Shown here: piece by piece, positions 16,679 to 25,900 of the stretch
How positions within the stretch are numbered: the stretch's first letter is position 1
How the letters are laid out: each line of letters opens with the position of its first letter
NCBI RefSeq assembly: GCF_005889715.1
Contig: NZ_VCKW01000071.1
Location: forward strand, 1-33,167
DNA: 33,167 nucleotides
Source: Actinomadura soli
GTDB taxonomy: Bacteria > Actinomycetota > Actinomycetes > Streptosporangiales > Streptosporangiaceae
Reading direction: 5' to 3'
Notes under the pieces: generated by a model
The model's database searches: none
What the model was told of the DNA's origin: nothing
Seen by the model: the letters and a program-made list of their open reading frames with translations, nothing else
Program-made: the position numbers and the translations under genes

Positions 16679-17893
16679 GTGGACGCGCATGTCATCTCCG
16701 TCGTGGGCATCGGCGCCGACGGGTGGGACGGGCTCGCGGAGGCGTCCCGGGAGGCGCTGCGGGAGGCGGACGTGCTGTTCGGCGGCCGCCGCCAGCTCGG
16801 TCTCGTCCCGGCGGGGAAGGCGGAGCGGGTGCCCTGGCCCTCGCCGCTCCTGCCCGCGCTGCCCGGGCTGATCCGGCGCTATGACGGCCGTGCCATCGCC
16901 GTCCTGGCCAGCGGGGATCCGATGTTCTACGGGATCGGGTCCACCCTCGCGGAGCTGCTCGGTCCGGCGCGGCTGCGGGTGCTGCCGCATCCGTCGTCGG
17001 TGTCGCTGGCGTGCGCCCGGCTCGGCTGGCCGCTGGAGCGGGTGGACGTCGCCAGCCTCGTCGGCCGTCCGGCGGAGACCCTGAACGCGCTCGTCGCGCC
17101 AGGCAGGCGGGTCCTGGCGCTCGGCGCGGGTCGGGAGGCGCCGGCGGTCGTGGCGGCGCTGCTCGCCGGGCGCGGGTTCGGGCCCAGCAGGATGACCGTG
17201 CTGTGCGATCTGGGCGCGGAGGCCGAGTCGGTGCGGCACGGGGTCGCCGGGGAGTGGACGGAGCCCGCCGCGTCCGCGCTGAACATCGTCGCCGTGGAGT
17301 GCGCGCCCGGTCCCGGCGCGGCGCCGCTGCCCCGCGTGTCCGGGCTTCCCGACGGCGCCTTCGAGCATGACGGGCAGATCACCAAGAGCGAGGTTCGTGC
17401 GGTCACCCTGTCGCGTCTCGCGCCGCTGCCCGGTGAGCTGCTGTGGGACGTGGGCGCCGGTGCGGGCAGCGTCGCGATCGAGTGGGCGCGGGCGCATCCG
17501 TCCTGCGCGGCGGTCGCGGTGGAGAGCCGCCCGGAGCGGGCGGAGCGGATCGGCCGGAACGCCAGGTCGCTCGGCGTGCCCGGCGTGCGCGTGGTGACGG
17601 GCCGGGCCCCCGGCGCGCTGGACGGGCTGCCGCCCCCGGACGCGGTGTTCGTCGGCGGCGGTCTCACCGTCCCTGGCCTGCTGGAGCGCTGCTGGGACGC
17701 GCTGAGACCCGGCGGGCGTCTCGTCGCCAACGCCGTCACACTCGAATCGGAGGTCCGGGTCGCCCAGGCGCGCGAGACGCACGGCGGGGAACTCGTCCGC
17801 GTCGGCGTCGAGCGGGCCGGGCCGCTGGGCGGGTTCACCGGGTGGCGCCCGGCGATGCCCGTCACCATCTGGACGATACGGAAGGACGTCTGA
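16679..17893 (+). CDS. cobL: CobL, precorrin-6Y C5,15-methyltransferase (decarboxylating)
   Basis: A 404-residue fusion of CbiE-like and CbiT-like domains. It methylates C5 and C15 and decarboxylates the C12 acetate of precorrin-6B. The N-terminal half has ISVVGIGADGWDGL and LASGDPMFYGIGSTL. The C-terminal half (from about residue 225) has the SAM site DVGAGAGSVAIEW and ends with a methyltransferase beta sheet. A GTG start follows a GGGGAGG site at about 16669-16675. It is the first gene of cobL-cobM-cobK; the stop overlaps the cobM ATG. Confidence 0.96.
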   Translation: MDAHVISVVGIGADGWDGLAEASREALREADVLFGGRRQLGLVPAGKAERVPWPSPLLPALPGLIRRYDGRAIAVLASGDPMFYGIGSTLAELLGPARLRVLPHPSSVSLACARLGWPLERVDVASLVGRPAETLNALVAPGRRVLALGAGREAPAVVAALLAGRGFGPSRMTVLCDLGAEAESVRHGVAGEWTEPAASALNIVAVECAPGPGAAPLPRVSGLPDGAFEHDGQITKSEVRAVTLSRLAPLPGELLWDVGAGAGSVAIEWARAHPSCAAVAVESRPERAERIGRNARSLGVPGVRVVTGRAPGALDGLPPPDAVFVGGGLTVPGLLERCWDALRPGGRLVANAVTLESEVRVAQARETHGGELVRVGVERAGPLGGFTGWRPAMPVTIWTIRKDV

Positions 17894-18636
17894 TGACCGT
17901 CTACTTCGTCGGGGCCGGTCCAGGCGCCGCCGACCTCATCACGGTGCGGGGACTGCGGGTGCTGGAGTCCGCACCGGTGTGCCTGTACGCGGGGTCGCTG
18001 GTGCCGCGCGAGCTGCTGGACGCCTGCCCGCCGGGCGCCCGGCTGGTCGACACCGCGAACCTGACGCTGGACGAGATCGTGGCCGAGCTGATCGCCGCGC
18101 ACCGGGGCGGGCTGGACGTGGCGCGCCTGTGCTCGGGCGATCCGTCGGTGTTCAGCGCGGTGGCCGAGCAGGTGCGGCGGCTGGACGCGGCGGGCGTGCC
18201 GCATGAGATCGTCCCTGGCGTGCCGGCGTTCGCGGCGGCGGCGGCCTCGCTGGGACGGGAGCTGACCGTGCCGGGTGTGGGGCAGACGGTGATCCTGACG
18301 CGGACGGCGGCGCGGGCCACGCCGATGCCGGACGGCGAGGACCTCGCCACCCTCGGCGCGAGCGGCGCCACGATGGTGCTGCACCTGGCCGTCCAGCGCA
18401 TCGACGAGGTGACGGCCGGGCTGCTGCCGCACTACGGCGCGGACTGCCCGGTCGCGGTGGTCGCCCGGGCCAGCCGCCCGGACGAGCTGATCCTGCGCGG
18501 CACCCTCGCCGGCATCGCCGGCCTGGTGCGGGAGGCCGGGGTGAAGCGCACGGCCGTGATCGTCGTCGGGCGGGTGCTGACGGCGTCGGCGTTCCCCGAC
18601 AGCCACCTCTACAGCGCGGAGCGGGAACGGGTGTGA
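17893..18636 (+). CDS. cobM: CobM, precorrin-4 C11-methyltransferase
   Basis: A 247-residue tetrapyrrole methylase that methylates C11 of precorrin-4. The start VYFVGAGPGAADLITVRG, the block CLYAGSLVP, ARLCSGDPSVFSA and VPGVPAFAAAAASLGREL are the characteristic CobM/CbiF features. Length is normal. The ATG overlaps the cobL stop by one base and the stop overlaps the GTG of cobK, so the three genes are translationally linked. Confidence 0.97.
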   Translation: MTVYFVGAGPGAADLITVRGLRVLESAPVCLYAGSLVPRELLDACPPGARLVDTANLTLDEIVAELIAAHRGGLDVARLCSGDPSVFSAVAEQVRRLDAAGVPHEIVPGVPAFAAAAASLGRELTVPGVGQTVILTRTAARATPMPDGEDLATLGASGATMVLHLAVQRIDEVTAGLLPHYGADCPVAVVARASRPDELILRGTLAGIAGLVREAGVKRTAVIVVGRVLTASAFPDSHLYSAERERV

Positions 18637-19364
18637 GGCGCGTCCTGATCCTCGGCGGGACGGCGGAGGCCCGGGACCTCGCGGCGCGGCTGTCGGGCGT
18701 GCCGGGCGTGCACGTCGTGTCGTCGCTCGCCGGGCGCGTCACCGACCCGCGGCTGCCCGCCGGGGACGTGCGCGTCGGCGGCTTCGGCGGCCCGGACGGG
18801 CTGGCGGCGTGGCTCCGCGAGCACCGGATCGACCGCGCCGTGGACGCCACGCACCCGTTCGCGGAGCGGATGAGCGCCTCGGCGGCGAAGGCGTCGCAGC
18901 TGGCTGGCGTGCCGCTGCTCGCGCTGCGCCGTCCCGGCTGGCGGGAGGGGGACGGCGACGGCTGGCGCCGCGTCCCGTCGCTCGGCGAGGCCGCCGCCGT
19001 GCTGCCGGACGGCGCCCGCGCGTTCCTCACCACCGGGCGGCGGAGTATCCCGGTGTTCGCGGCCCGTACCGGGGTGTGGTTTCTCGCCAGGTCGGTCGAC
19101 CCGCCGGAGCCGCCCGTCCCGTCCAACGTGTGCGTGCTGCTCTCCCGCGGCCCCTACACGGTGGACGGCGAGCGTGCGCTGATCCGCGAGCACCGGCTGG
19201 ACGTGCTGGTCACCAAGGACAGCGGCGGCGCGATGACCCGCGCGAAGCTCACCGCGGCACGGGAGGCCCGGCTGCCGGTGATCATGGTCGATCGCCCGCC
19301 CGTCCCGGGCGGCGTCGAGACGACGAGTGACGTGGCCGCCGCCGCGCGCTGGGCTCAGGGGTAG
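18633..19364 (+). CDS. cobK: CobK, precorrin-6A reductase
   Basis: A 243-residue NADPH-dependent reductase that converts precorrin-6A to precorrin-6B. The N-terminal nucleotide-binding start VLILGGTAEARDLA, the substrate block DATHPFAERMSASAA and VTKDSGG near residue 195 are typical of CobK/CbiJ. It starts at a GTG overlapping the cobM stop. Its 3' end overlaps the 3' end of cobI-cobJ on the other strand by 10 bases, leaving no space for separate terminators. Confidence 0.96.
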   Translation: MRRVLILGGTAEARDLAARLSGVPGVHVVSSLAGRVTDPRLPAGDVRVGGFGGPDGLAAWLREHRIDRAVDATHPFAERMSASAAKASQLAGVPLLALRRPGWREGDGDGWRRVPSLGEAAAVLPDGARAFLTTGRRSIPVFAARTGVWFLARSVDPPEPPVPSNVCVLLSRGPYTVDGERALIREHRLDVLVTKDSGGAMTRAKLTAAREARLPVIMVDRPPVPGGVETTSDVAAAARWAQG

Positions 19365-20845
19365 CGGCGGGGCGTGTAGACCACACCGCGGTCGGTGACC
19401 CGGGTCGTGGACGATCCGACGATGACCAGGCAGCGCATGTCGACCTGGTCGGTTTCGAGCTTGCCGAGCGTCGTGACGGTGACGCTCTCCTCGGGACCGC
19501 CGACGTCGCGTCCGATCACGACCGGCGTCTCCGGCGAGCGGTGCTCCAGCAGCAGGTCGCGGGCCGCCGGGAGCTGGTCCCTGCGGCGGCTTGACGACGG
19601 GTTGTACAGGGCGAGCACCAGGTCGGCCCCGGCCGCGGCGGTGAGCCGGCGGGCGATCACCTCCCAGGGCTTGAGCAGGTCCGACAGCGACAGGACGCAG
19701 AAGTCGTGGCCGAGTGGCGCGCCCGCGCGTGCGGCGACGGCCTGCGCGGCGGTCAGCCCGGGGACGATACGCACCGGCACGTCGGCGAATTCCTCCTCGG
19801 CCGCCGCCTCCAGCACGGCCGTCGCCATCGCGAACACGCCCGGGTCGCCGGACGAGACGACGGCGACCCGCGCGCCGTCCCGGGCGAGCGCCAGCGCCTG
19901 CCGGGCCCGGTCCGCCTCGACGCGGTTTCCGGTGGAGTGCCGTCGCTGGCGGGGGTTGGGCGGCACGCGGTCCAGGTAAGGGCCGTAGCCGACGAGGTCG
20001 GTGGCGGACGACAGGACGTCCTGCGCCTCCGGGGTGAGCCACGGCCGTCCCGCCGGGCCGAGCCCGACGACCGTCACGCCTCCCGGCGCGTCCGGCCGCG
20101 CCGGGGGAGCGGCCGTGAAGGACTTCTCGGCCGGGCTGGTCAGCAGGGCCAGCGACATGTACGGGACGTCCGCCGGGTCGACGCCGGCGAGCGGCTCGAC
20201 CCGCTGCCGGTCGGTGGCGGCCCGTTCGACGTACCAGGCGTCGCCGAGCCGTCCGGCGTCCTCGAACGCCTGCCTGACCTTGGGAAACGTCCGGCCGAGC
20301 TTGAGGACGGCCGCCGCGTCCGCCGAGCGCAGCCGTTCGGCCAGCTCGTCGCCGGGGAGCGTGCCCGGCAGTACGGTCAGCGTCTCCTCGCGCTCCACCA
20401 GCGGGCGCCCCGCCGCGGCGGAGGCGGCGCTGAGCGAGGTGACGCCCGGCACGACCTCGGCCGGGTAGTGGGGAGCGAGCCGTTTGTGCAGGTGCATGTA
20501 GGAACCGTAGAACAGCGGGTCGCCCTCGCTCAGGACGACGACCGTCCGGCCCGCGTCCAGGTGCGCGGCGAGCCTGGCGGTGCAGTCGGTGTAGAACTCC
20601 TCAAGCGCGCCCTTGTAACCGCCCGGGTGATCGGTCGTCTCCGTGGTGACCGGGTAGACGAGCTGCTCCTCGACCTGGCCGTCGCGCAGGTAGGGCGCCG
20701 CGACGGTCCGGGCGATGCTGCGGCCGTGCCGGGCGGAATGGTAGGCGACCACGTCCGCCGCGCGGATCAGCCGGGCCGCCTTCACGGTGACCAGCTCGGG
20801 GTCGCCGGGGCCGACGCCAACGCCGTAGAGCCGTCCCGTCATCAT
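19355..20845 (-). CDS. cobIJ: CobI-CobJ fusion, precorrin-2 C20- and precorrin-3B C17-methyltransferase
   Basis: A 496-residue fusion of two tetrapyrrole methylases. Residues about 1-240 are CobI (LYGVGVGPGDPELVTVKA, LSEGDPLFYGSYMHL), which methylates C20 of precorrin-2. Residues about 252-496 are CobJ (VTVVGLGPAGRPWLTPEA, VVSSGDPGVFAMA, VLALYNPSS), which methylates C17 of precorrin-3B and contracts the ring. The two are joined by a short Ala/Pro-rich linker. Such fusions are usual in actinomycetes. The first ATG (20845) overlaps the cobH stop; a second ATG follows immediately. It is the last gene of cobG-cobH-cobIJ. Confidence 0.96.
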   Translation of the reverse strand: MMTGRLYGVGVGPGDPELVTVKAARLIRAADVVAYHSARHGRSIARTVAAPYLRDGQVEEQLVYPVTTETTDHPGGYKGALEEFYTDCTARLAAHLDAGRTVVVLSEGDPLFYGSYMHLHKRLAPHYPAEVVPGVTSLSAASAAAGRPLVEREETLTVLPGTLPGDELAERLRSADAAAVLKLGRTFPKVRQAFEDAGRLGDAWYVERAATDRQRVEPLAGVDPADVPYMSLALLTSPAEKSFTAAPPARPDAPGGVTVVGLGPAGRPWLTPEAQDVLSSATDLVGYGPYLDRVPPNPRQRRHSTGNRVEADRARQALALARDGARVAVVSSGDPGVFAMATAVLEAAAEEEFADVPVRIVPGLTAAQAVAARAGAPLGHDFCVLSLSDLLKPWEVIARRLTAAAGADLVLALYNPSSSRRRDQLPAARDLLLEHRSPETPVVIGRDVGGPEESVTVTTLGKLETDQVDMRCLVIVGSSTTRVTDRGVVYTPRRYP

Positions 20846-21462
20846 TCCGCCTCACTGGCGATGGCGTTGACCGCCGCCGCCGTCATCGCGCTGCCGCCGC
20901 GCCGCCCGCGCACCACCAGGTGCGGCAGGTCGCTCGCGGCGAGCGCCTCCTTGGACTCGGCCGCCCCGATGAACCCGACCGGGATCCCGAGGACCGCGGC
21001 CGGACGTCCCGCGTCCCGCCCCACCAGCTCCAGCAGCCGGAACAGCGCGGTCGGCGCGTTGCCGACCGCGACGACGGCGCCGTCGAGGCGGCCCCGCCAC
21101 AGGTCGAGGGCCGCCGCGCTGCGCGTCGTGCCGAGCCGGGCCGCCAGCTCCGGAACGCGCGGGTCGCCGAGCGTGCACACGATCTCGTTGCCGGCGGGGA
21201 GCCGGGCCCGGGTGATGCCGGACGCCACCATCCGCGCATCGCACAGGACCGGCGCGCCCTCCAGCAGCGCGGCCCGGGCCCGCGCGACGACGCCCGGCGA
21301 CCAGGCGAGGTCGTCGACGAGGTCGGTCATCCCGCAGGCGTGGATCATGCGGACGGCGACGCGCGCCACGTCGCCGGGCAGTCCCGACAGGTCGGCCTCC
21401 GCGCGGATGGTCGCGAACGACCGCCGGTAGATCTCGGCTCCGTCGCGGATGTAGTCGGTCAT
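20842..21462 (-). CDS. cobH: CobH, precorrin-8X methylmutase
   Basis: A 206-residue mutase that moves the C11 methyl group to C12 to give hydrogenobyrinic acid. The catalytic histidine lies in RMIHACGM near residue 41. GAPVLCDARMVASGI, VGNAPTALFRLLEL and GIPVGFIGAAESKEAL are conserved blocks. Length is normal. The start overlaps the cobG stop and the stop overlaps the cobIJ start, both ATGA-type. Confidence 0.97.
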   Translation of the reverse strand: MTDYIRDGAEIYRRSFATIRAEADLSGLPGDVARVAVRMIHACGMTDLVDDLAWSPGVVARARAALLEGAPVLCDARMVASGITRARLPAGNEIVCTLGDPRVPELAARLGTTRSAAALDLWRGRLDGAVVAVGNAPTALFRLLELVGRDAGRPAAVLGIPVGFIGAAESKEALAASDLPHLVVRGRRGGSAMTAAAVNAIASEAE

Positions 21463-22568
21463 CGCTCTTGCCCGCCCACTGTCTTCAGCGTGACCGGGCC
21501 GCGCGGCATCCCGCAGCGCCGGTCGCAACCCGCCCAGTGGACGGGGGTCGGCGAGGCGTGGTCCAGGCCGTCCACCCAGCGGCGGGCCTCGCCCTGCACG
21601 TCGCCTCGCGACTTCGCGCAGCCGGGGCTGCCGGTGCACGCCGTCACCCCGACCCACGGGGAGCCGGGATCGGCCGCGAATCCCTGCTGGGCCAGCCGGG
21701 CCGTGGCCCCTTCCGCCCCGTCCCGCCGCAGGTCCCGCAGGACGACGCTCCGCCACGGCGTCAGGCGCACCTCGTCCGCGACCTCGGCGAGCGCCTCGGC
21801 CTGCGCACCCGACAGCCGCCCGAGCGGCGGCACGACCTCCAGCGCGGCCAGTCCGTCCCGCTGCTGGACGATCCCCGCGTGCGGGGCCGGCGGATCCGGG
21901 ACGGGCCTCCCGTCCGCCAGGACTCCGCCCAGCCGTTCCGCGACGAGACTCGCCCCGTCGGGTACTTCGGCCAGCCGCCAGGCGCCGCCGCGGACGTCGA
22001 GGAACGCCTCCGCCGCCGCGGTCATGGTCAGGAGGGGATCGGCGGATGCCAGGGCGAGCGGTGTTCCGGCCAGGAGAAGGCCACCGGGGGTCAGCGTCAG
22101 ATCGGCGTTCAGGGGCGCCACGTCGCCGGTGCCGTCGTCCAGCGCGAACAGGAACCGGCCCGGGAGACCAGCCAGCCGGGGATGCGCGCACAGCCTCCGG
22201 TCGAGCGCCGTGACCAGCGGGTCGGTCGCGAGGCGGCCGTTCCGCCCGCGTCCGCCGAGGGGCGAGGCGACGATGTTGCGCACCCGCTCGTGGGACGCCG
22301 AGGGCAGCAGGCCGGCGACCGCGAGGCGCGCCGCGAGCGCCGCCGGGTCGCGCACGCCGCGCAGCTGGAGGTTGGCGCGGGACGTCAGCTCGATGACGTC
22401 CCGGCCCAGCTCGCGGGCGGCGGCGCCGAGCACCATGAGCTGCGCGGCGGACACCGCGCCGCCGGGGGTGCGGACGCGTGCCAGCGGGCCGTCGGCGGCG
22501 TCGTGCGTCTGGAGCGTCCCGGGGCACGCGTCGGTGCGCGACCTCCCCACCGCACGGACATTCGGCAC
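21459..22568 (-). CDS. cobG: CobG, precorrin-3B synthase (oxygen-dependent)
   Basis: A 369-residue mono-oxygenase related to nitrite/sulfite reductases. It hydroxylates C20 and forms a lactone on precorrin-3A, the step that prepares aerobic ring contraction. The [4Fe-4S] cysteines lie near the C-terminus in ACTGSPGCAKSR and HWAGCDRRCG. The duplicated reductase-like domain includes LTSRANLQLRGV. GTG at 22568 is preferred (VPNVRAVGRSRTDACPG); a TTG at 22613 would add 15 residues of poor sequence. Its presence shows that the pathway needs O2. It is divergent from cobN; no riboswitch is seen on this strand. Confidence 0.94.
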   Translation of the reverse strand: MPNVRAVGRSRTDACPGTLQTHDAADGPLARVRTPGGAVSAAQLMVLGAAARELGRDVIELTSRANLQLRGVRDPAALAARLAVAGLLPSASHERVRNIVASPLGGRGRNGRLATDPLVTALDRRLCAHPRLAGLPGRFLFALDDGTGDVAPLNADLTLTPGGLLLAGTPLALASADPLLTMTAAAEAFLDVRGGAWRLAEVPDGASLVAERLGGVLADGRPVPDPPAPHAGIVQQRDGLAALEVVPPLGRLSGAQAEALAEVADEVRLTPWRSVVLRDLRRDGAEGATARLAQQGFAADPGSPWVGVTACTGSPGCAKSRGDVQGEARRWVDGLDHASPTPVHWAGCDRRCGMPRGPVTLKTVGGQER

Positions 22569-22642
22569 GATGAGGATGTTAGCCCCCGTCCTCCAGGCCC
22601 CACCCGCCACCAATCAAAGGACGAGCTCCGCTCGGCCACAGT

Positions 22643-22670
22643 TTGCGGGCGGGCCGCGCTGCCGTACGCT
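22643..22670 (+). promoter_or_regulatory. candidate promoter of cobN
   Basis: TTGCGG at 22643-22648 and TACGCT at 22665-22670, with 16 bases between, match the actinomycete housekeeping pattern TTGnnn/TAnnnT. Transcription would begin near 22677, just before the stem-loop and riboswitch. Confidence 0.4.
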
Positions 22671-22688
22671 TCTGAACGACGACGGCAG

Positions 22689-22758
22689 TGAACATTTTCC
22701 TCCGGTCTGTCCGCAGAGGCGTGTCCTGTGCGGACCTGCCGAGGAGGAAAAGTGTTCA
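22689..22758 (+). promoter_or_regulatory. long nested stem-loop at the 5' end of the cobN leader
   Basis: TGAACATTTTCCTCC at 22689-22703 pairs with GGAGGAAAAGTGTTCA at 22743-22758, broken only by one extra G. Inside it, GTCCGCA at 22709-22715 pairs with TGCGGAC at 22729-22735. It directly precedes the conserved riboswitch core. It could be an extended peripheral stem of the aptamer, or a separate structure that protects the transcript or affects termination. Confidence 0.6.
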
Positions 22759-22895
22759 GTTGGAGGAAGCCGGTGTGAATCCGGCGCGGTCCCGCCACTG
22801 TCACCGGGGAGCGACCCCCGCTTGAGGCCACTGTCCCTCGTGGACGGGAAGGTCGGGGCGAGTGCCGATCCGGGAGCCAGGACACTCCAGCCGTC
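22759..22895 (+). promoter_or_regulatory. cobalamin riboswitch upstream of cobN
   Basis: Conserved elements in order: GGAGGAAGCCGGTGTGAATC, the B12 box GCCACTG at 22794-22800, and the closing GGGAGCCAGGACAC near 22871-22886. The GTG of cobN lies about 50 bases downstream behind GGGGGAGAGG. High coenzyme B12 should reduce cobN expression, most likely by masking the ribosome site. The upstream stem-loop may be part of the same folded RNA. Confidence 0.93.
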
Positions 22896-22942
22896 GTGAC
22901 ACCCGCGACCGGGGCGAGGACCCCAGGGGGAGAGGATCTGCC

Positions 22943-25900
22943 GTGTCTGCCGACACGTCCGCGCAAGAGCGCACCCGTCACTCGTGGGGGACCGACCCCC
23001 CACACCCCCCGGAACGGCTTGTGCTGCTGCTCTCGACGTCCGACACCGATCTGCTCAGCGCCCGCGCGTCCGGCGCCGCCTACCGGCTCGGCAACCCCGC
23101 GCGGCTCGCCGTGGACGACCTGCCGGAGCTGGTCGAGGGCGCCGATCTCGTCGTCGTCCGGCTGCTCGGCGGGCGGCGCGCCTGGGAGGACGGGCTGGAC
23201 GCGCTGCTGGCGGGCCCGCGGCCGGTGGTCGTCCTCGGTGGTGAGCAGGCGCCCGACGCGGAGCTGATGGAGCTCTCCACGGTGAGCGGCGGCGTGTGCG
23301 CCGACGCGCACGCCTACCTGGCGCACGGCGGGCCGCCCAATCTGGCCGAGTTGCACGCCTTCCTGTGCGACACCGTGCTGCTCACGGGCCGCGGGTTCGC
23401 ACTGCCGCAGCCCACCCCCACGTGGGGACGGCTGGAGCGGGAGTCCCGCGCCTCCGACGGTCCCGTGGTCGGGGTGCTCTACTACCGCGCCCATCACGTG
23501 GCCGGGAACACCGCGTTCGTCGAAGCGCTGTGCACCGCCGTGGAGGGCGCGGGAGGACGGCCGCTGCCGGTGTTCTGCTCGTCGCTGCGCGCGGTGGAGC
23601 CGGAACTGCTGGCCACGCTCCGGAAGGCGGACGCCCTGGTCGTGACGGTCCTCGCGGCGGGCGGGTCCCGGCCCGCGACGGCGGGGGCGGGCGGCGACGA
23701 CGAAGCGTGGGACGTCGGCGCCCTCGCCGCGCTGGACGTCCCGATCCTGCAGGGCCTCTGCCTCACCATGCCCCGGGCCGACTGGGAGGAGAGCGACGAC
23801 GGCCTGTCCCCGCTGGACGCCGCGTCGCAGGTCGCCATCCCCGAGTTCGACGGGCGGATCATCACGGTCCCGTTCTCGTTCAAGGAGACCGGCGAGGACG
23901 GCCTCACGGTCTATGCCGCCGACCCCGAGCGGGCGGCGCGGGTCGCGGGCATCGCCGTCCGGCACGGCCGGCTGCGGCACACCCCGCCCGCCGAGCGGCG
24001 CCTGGTCGTGATGCTGTCGGCTTACCCGACGAAGCACTCCCGCGTCGGCAACGCGGTGGGGCTGGACACCCCGGCGAGCACCGTCCGGCTGCTGGCCCGG
24101 CTCGCGGACGCCGGGTACGACGTCGGCGAGGGCTTTCCCGGCGTGGCGGACCAGGACGGGGACGCGCTCGTCCACGCGCTGATCGCGGCGGGCGGGCAGG
24201 ACGAGGACTGGCTCACCGAGGAGCAGCTCGCGGGCAACCCCGTCCGGATCTCCGCCGCGTCCTACGAGCGCTGGTACCGCACCCTCCCGCAGGATCTGCG
24301 GGAGGAGATGGAGCGGCACTGGGGCCCGGCGCCCGGGGAGCTGTTCGTCCAGGACGGCGACATCGTGCTCGCCGCCCTGCGCGCGGGCAACGTCGTCGTC
24401 ATGGTGCAGCCGCCGCGCGGTTTCGGGCAGAACCCGATCGCGATCTACCACGACCCCGACCTGCCGCCGAGCCACCACTACCTCGCCGCCTACCGGTGGC
24501 TGTCGGACGAGTTCGGCGCGCACGCGATCGTGCACGTCGGCAAGCACGGCAACCTGGAATGGCTGCCCGGCAAAGCGGCGGGCATGTCGGCGTCGTGCGG
24601 CACCGACGCGGCGCTCGGCGACGTCCCGCTCATCTACCCGTTCCTCGTCAACGACCCCGGCGAGGGCACGCAGGCCAAGCGCCGCGCGCACGCCGTGCTC
24701 GTGGACCACATGGTCCCGCCGATGGCCCGCGCCGAGACCTACGGCGACATCGCCCGCCTCGAACAGCTCCTGGACGAGCACGCCACGATCGCCGCGATGG
24801 ACCCGGCGAAGCTGCCCGCGATCCGCGCGCAGATCTGGACGCTGATCCAGGCCGCGAAGCTCGATCACGACCTCGGCTTGGACGACCGTCCCCACGACGC
24901 CGAGTTCGACGACTTCGTCCTGCACGTGGACGGCTGGCTGTGCGAGGTGAAGGACGCGCAGATCCGCGACGGCCTGCACGTTCTCGGCGAGGCACCGGCC
25001 GGGTCGGTCCGCGTCGGCCTGGTGCTGGCCATGCTCCGCGCCCGGCAGATGTGGTCGGGACGCGAGACGCTGCCCGGCCTGCGCGAGGCACTCGGCCTCA
25101 CCGAGGACGGCACCGAGGCGCTCGCCGACGTGGACGCCGCCGAGTCCGCCGCCCGCTCGCTCGTCCAGGCGATGGAAGACGCCGGTTGGCGGCCGGACGC
25201 GGTCGCGCGGGTCGCGGCACAGGTACCCGAGGAGCGTCGTGATCTCGTGGCGCGGGTGCTCGAGTTCGCCGCGACGGAGGTCGTCCCGCGCCTGGCCCGC
25301 ACGACCGACGAGATGGACCACGTCCTGCACGCCTTGGACGGGGGCTACGTCCCGGCCGGGCCGAGCGGCTCACCGCTGCGCGGCCTGATCAACGTCCTGC
25401 CGACCGGGCGCAACTTCTACTCCGTGGACCCGCGCGCCGTGCCGAGCCGCCTCGCCTGGGAGACCGGGCAGGCGATGGCCGAGTCGCTGCTGGCGCGCTA
25501 CCGCGCCGACCACGGCGAATGGCCGCGCTCGGTGGGCCTGTCGGTGTGGGGGACGAGCGCGATGCGCACGGCGGGCGACGACATCGCCGAAGTGCTGGCG
25601 CTGCTCGGCGTCCGCCCGGAGTGGGACGAGGCGTCCCGCCGCGTCACCCGGCTGGAGCCGGTCCCGGTCGCGGAGCTGGGCAGGCCGCGCATCGACGTGA
25701 CGGTCCGCATCAGCGGGTTCTTCCGGGACGCGTTCCCGCACGTCGTCGCGATGCTGGACGACGCCGTCCGGCTCGTCGCCGGGCTGGACGAGCCCGACGC
25801 CGACAACCACGTCCGCGCCCACGTGCGGGCCGACCGGGAACGCCACGGCGACGACCGGCGCGCCACCCTCCGCGTCTTCGGGTCGGCGCCCGGTGCCTAC

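Noticed and set aside
22385..25330. Very long minus-strand open frame (981 codons) opposite cobG and cobN
   Set aside because: It is antisense to two well-supported genes and its translation is His/Arg/Gly-rich without domains, a usual by-product of high-GC codon bias.
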